From Smittium culicis (lineage: Eukaryota > Kickxellomycota > Harpellomycetes > Harpellales > Legeriomycetaceae), in NCBI GenBank assembly GCA_001970855.1, contig LSSN01005826.1, positions 1 to 29,077 of the forward strand: 29,077 nt of DNA, in the 5' to 3' direction. This document shows positions 26,301 to 29,077 of this stretch, one piece after another (within the stretch, counting starts at the first letter, position 1; the number at the start of each line of letters is the position of its first letter). Position numbers and translations under genes: made by a program. The notes under the pieces are model-generated. The model worked only from the letters and a program-made list of their open reading frames with translations, was not told where the DNA came from and did no database searches.

Positions 26301-27682
26301 TTTCAATATTCATTATTATTATTACTATTTTTGATCTTAATTTTAGATGAGATTAGTTTATATCCGATAGTTTTCTTATCACTCAGCCATTTGATTAAAT
26401 TCTACAAGGTAGAATCTAAAACTATGGTAATTTTTTAAAATTTAAAATTTTAATATTTTCAATAGAAAGCGTTTTATTTTATTCCAGTATTAAAAATATT
26501 TTACGTCAAATCTTATAGGTGTACCAGATAAAAAATAAGAATTTTTTTTTAGATTCAATTAAATAATAATACTTCGAGTCCCATTAAAATAGTGCTCATG
26601 TTTATTATAAAAAATATAATTAGAATAATAAAGTATTGCTTGAATAAATAAGCTTTACTTTTTTAGAATTTGAACTTTATAGAATAAAATTGAAATAAAA
26701 ATATAATTCAAGAATATTTAATAGAAATAAAAATTTCAAAGTATATTAATGAATTTCTGTGATAATTAATTATTGATTTTTAAAAATCGCTTTTCAGTTA
26801 TTAAGAAATATATATGTAACAATGATATTAACATAAAGTCATTTATAACCTGGTAATATCACATCTCAGGACGTATTTTATTTATTTTCACCCCAATATA
26901 TTAAAGTATTTATATAATAAAGATGTCGATATAAAGCTAAAACTGTTGATTTTAAACCTATATACAAAATATTTAACTTTATAAAGTATAAATATTTTTT
27001 GATGGTATTCAATAAATTGATTTCTCTAAAATAAATCTAGTTAAAAGTGTAAATTGATACTTTTTGATATTAATATTATATACTTCAAACAAAATAAAAA
27101 ACTAGAAATCGTAAAAATATTTAATATTGATCGTATTTGATCATATTATTTTTTGGCAGGTAAATTTGTCCAATAATCCATTATTTTTACGAGGGTTTAG
27201 TTTTATTAAAACATTACCAAACAACGACACTGAATATATAATCCAGCTGTTACATTATTTTTTTTTATTATAATCAGAAAAAACGTTCATAATAAAAAAA
27301 TTTTAGCACAGGAAAATTTTAACCCTTTTCAGAAATATAATTTTAATCATGTAGTGAATATTAAATATTATATCAAACCGAATTTCAAAACTAGCTTTTA
27401 TTTTAGTTTTTACTAATTTTGAAAACTTATAATATAAACCAGCAAATGTTCTAATTAGCATTGTTAAGCAAAATAAAATAAAAGAAATTCATATTTACTA
27501 TTAATGAACTATCCCGAATGTGGATAATTTTATTTATATATGTTTTTTCCCAAATATTATTAAGTAAATAAAAAACGTAATCTCAATATATGGGAAACTC
27601 TTTATGAAGGAATCTTATTATATTGTAAAGAGTTACGGTAAATAAAATCGCATAAAAAACCCAATGACAAATGTGCAAAATC

Positions 27683-27715
27683 ATTTTTTCATTTAAAAAA
27701 TTTAAATGAAAAAAT
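27683..27715. repeat. Perfect 15-bp inverted repeat
   Basis: ATTTTTTCATTTAAA (27683-27697) and TTTAAATGAAAAAAT (27701-27715) are exact reverse complements with a three-base AAA spacer. It is the longest perfect hairpin I noticed in the window. Confidence 0.8.
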
Positions 27716-28130
27716 AGAAAAATCGAAACACCTTTTCAATTCTATCAATAATATTTACAATTTATGGATACCCAAGTCAATATAATTAAACTGTAACAAA
27801 GTGCTCTCTTTGTTCAGAATCTCCTATTTAATTTTTCTTGAAAAATAATTACTACCTGAAACACAAAAAAAGAACTAAAATACCAATTTAATCTGTCTGA
27901 ATATTATGGTTTTAAGATTGTTTTTATTACCATAATATTTTCTATTAATTGTAAATATATATGGGAAGCTATTTCGAGAAAAAAAACATTTTCTATTCAT
28001 TTTTATTCCCATCAGATTTACTTTTTAATTATAAATAATTTCAGATCATAATATCAAGCAGAATACCAGATAAATCCAATAGATTTGTCTAATACACATC
28101 AGCAAAAAAAATTACAACATAAATTTTACC

Positions 28131-28523
28131 ACTTTTCCTGAAAATCTCATATACACGTGATTATTTTGAGGAGCGGGACTTTTCCTAATAAGTTTTTCAT
28201 AGCAGCATAACTTTTAATTTTAGAAATAATATTCAAATAGTTTATCTGATATAAGCAATTCATTTACCTAATTAAATAAGCAAATATAATTTCTAAGAAG
28301 AAAAACCTCGCTTCTCCTGAAGAATATCCCATATTTATATTGCTCAGTATGACATGAAAATATTGTCTTTTGAATTTTATTTGCTAATATTAATTAGGTG
28401 GAAATATTGCTTAAAATATTTAATCCATATCATAATCTATTCTATTAACTCAAAAACCAAATAAAAGTTAAAGTTAAGGAAAAATTCAATAGGAAAGTTC
28501 TTCTCAAAAGAATGCCCGATATT
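28131..28523 (+). repeat. Dispersed repeat B, copy 2, with a motif repeated about every 180-190 bases
   Basis: The segment 28165-28336 matches repeat B copy 1 at 4634-4816 at both ends. In addition a motif of about 25 bases, best seen as CTTCTCCTGAAGAATATCCC at 28311, has weaker relatives at 28132 (CTTTTCCTGAAAATCTCAT) and 28500 (CTTCTCAAAAGAATGCCCGA), spaced 179 and 189 bases. This could be a worn tandem array or adjacent insertions. Confidence 0.4.
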
Positions 28524-28612
28524 TAATTTTCTAGTCTAATTAACGTTATATTTGATTAGAATTGAAATTGAAGTAAAATAAGTTAAAACAAAATACTTTA
28601 GTACAGGTTTTA

Positions 28613-28829
28613 TTAACCCTTTCCCGGGCGGTAGACTGTTTTTGATATACTAATATAAACAACTATTTTTTTTTTTTTTTATCACGGAATTTTATTGGTA
28701 CGATAACAATAATAGAAAATACGCGGTAAATAAACTAAAAAAATAGAAATTCAGTGCAAGGCATACAAAAACTAATATTCTAATACTAATAAATTCCTCT
28801 GCCGGTCTACCGGCTGCGTACCTAAAGGG
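28613..28829 (+). mobile_element. Candidate small inverted-repeat element with TTAA-CCCTTT end
   Basis: The left end reads TTAA then CCCTTTCCCGGGCGGTAGAC. The right end on the minus strand reads CCCTTT (28829-28824) and, seven bases further in, GCCGGTAGAC. CGGTAGAC (28629-28636) and GTCTACCG (28805-28812) are perfect inverted copies. The interior is AT-rich with a T15-type run. No TTAA follows the right end and no protein is encoded, so a non-autonomous element is only a possibility. The left end is shared with 4884-4851. Confidence 0.35.
28801..28814. repeat. GC-rich palindrome
   Basis: GCCGGT and ACCGGC are perfect complements around CT. It marks the sharp change from AT-rich DNA to the GC-richer block that holds repeat A copy 2. 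Confidence 0.75.
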
Positions 28830-28872
28830 AAATGGGATCAATCTACCAACCGAAAGATCCACCCAGGCATTG

Positions 28873-29077
28873 CTTCAAGTAGGCTGGATGACTGAAGTTA
28901 CAAGCAGTCATGGAATTAAGCTCATTCCAACAAAATCGAATTCGTTGAGATCATTGAGCTCCTAGTCAGAGCCTACATCTAACAGGATTAATAAAAAATA
29001 GGCTCCTACCCAAACGTGGGAATGATCGACCTGTCTCTCCTACAATAAGCTGCTAAACGGCTGAGTTCCGTAATGCT
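28873..29077 (-). repeat. Dispersed repeat A, copy 2 (continues beyond the window)
   Basis: Read on the minus strand it aligns with 8516-8722, including the exact TTTAGCAGCTTATTGTAG. The block 28795-29077 is much richer in G+C than the preceding 10 kb. On the plus strand a frame is open from near 28790 to a TAG at about 28964, but it matches no family I know, and the same strand of copy 1 is interrupted. The element runs off the right edge. Confidence 0.75.

Larger units (their letters stand above)
18336..28600. other. Gene-free, extremely AT-rich region (over 10 kb)
   Basis: No frame of useful length or protein-like composition appears on either strand. The first part holds the promoter of the FAM72 gene. 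Composition becomes more AT-rich to the right, with many A and T runs. Local structures are a hairpin at 19699-19733, an 11-bp plus 10-bp tandem duplication at 21195-21236, a C9 tract at 23315, a perfect hairpin at 27683-27715 and repeat B material at 28131-28523. No RNA gene was recognised. Confidence 0.65.

Noticed and set aside
28131..28523. CRISPR-like array from the regularly spaced motif
   Set aside because: The spacing of about 180-190 bases is too long, the copies are poorly conserved, and the sequence is eukaryotic in character.

Overview
The window looks like nuclear DNA of a very AT-rich eukaryote. Coding stretches are visibly richer in G+C than the roughly 80% A+T around them. All four genes are split by short GT-AG introns of about 70-175 bases, many with T-rich or TAG acceptors. 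No ribosomal RNA, tRNA, CRISPR or bacterial operon signal was found. The gene content (SR-protein kinase, kinesin relative, FAM72) and the compact introns suggest an early-diverging fungus, such as a zygomycete lineage. That placement is inference and cannot be proved from this sequence.

Layout from left to right. An SR-protein kinase on the minus strand (300-2432, four exons, 569 aa) is followed by 3.3 kb of AT-rich spacer holding a hairpin and a repeat copy. A small unrecognised membrane-anchored, basic protein is on the plus strand (5753-6861, two exons, 341 aa). After a 3.1 kb spacer with an eroded, GC-richer repeat near 8.5 kb comes a 20-exon minus-strand gene (9978-15016, 1150 aa). It encodes a kinesin-like protein whose motor domain has lost all recognisable nucleotide-binding motifs; a long coiled coil and a basic, serine-rich tail follow. 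A FAM72 protein on the minus strand (16340-18335, two exons, 633 aa) joins a conserved cysteine-rich FAM72 domain to a long Ser/Asn/Gln-rich extension. From 18336 to the end is more than 10 kb without genes. It is AT-rich, holds hairpins, and ends in a cluster of repeats that recur at 4.6-4.9 kb and 8.5-8.7 kb.

The genes do not form an operon or an obvious pathway. Kinesin-like protein, SRPK and FAM72 all touch chromosome or cell-cycle biology in other organisms, but I see no sign that they are functionally linked here beyond proximity. The most notable items are the kinesin pseudo-motor with its 16- and 21-base microexons, the extended FAM72, an extra insert inside the SRPK kinase fold, and a set of undescribed, degenerate repeats shared between the left and right parts of the window.
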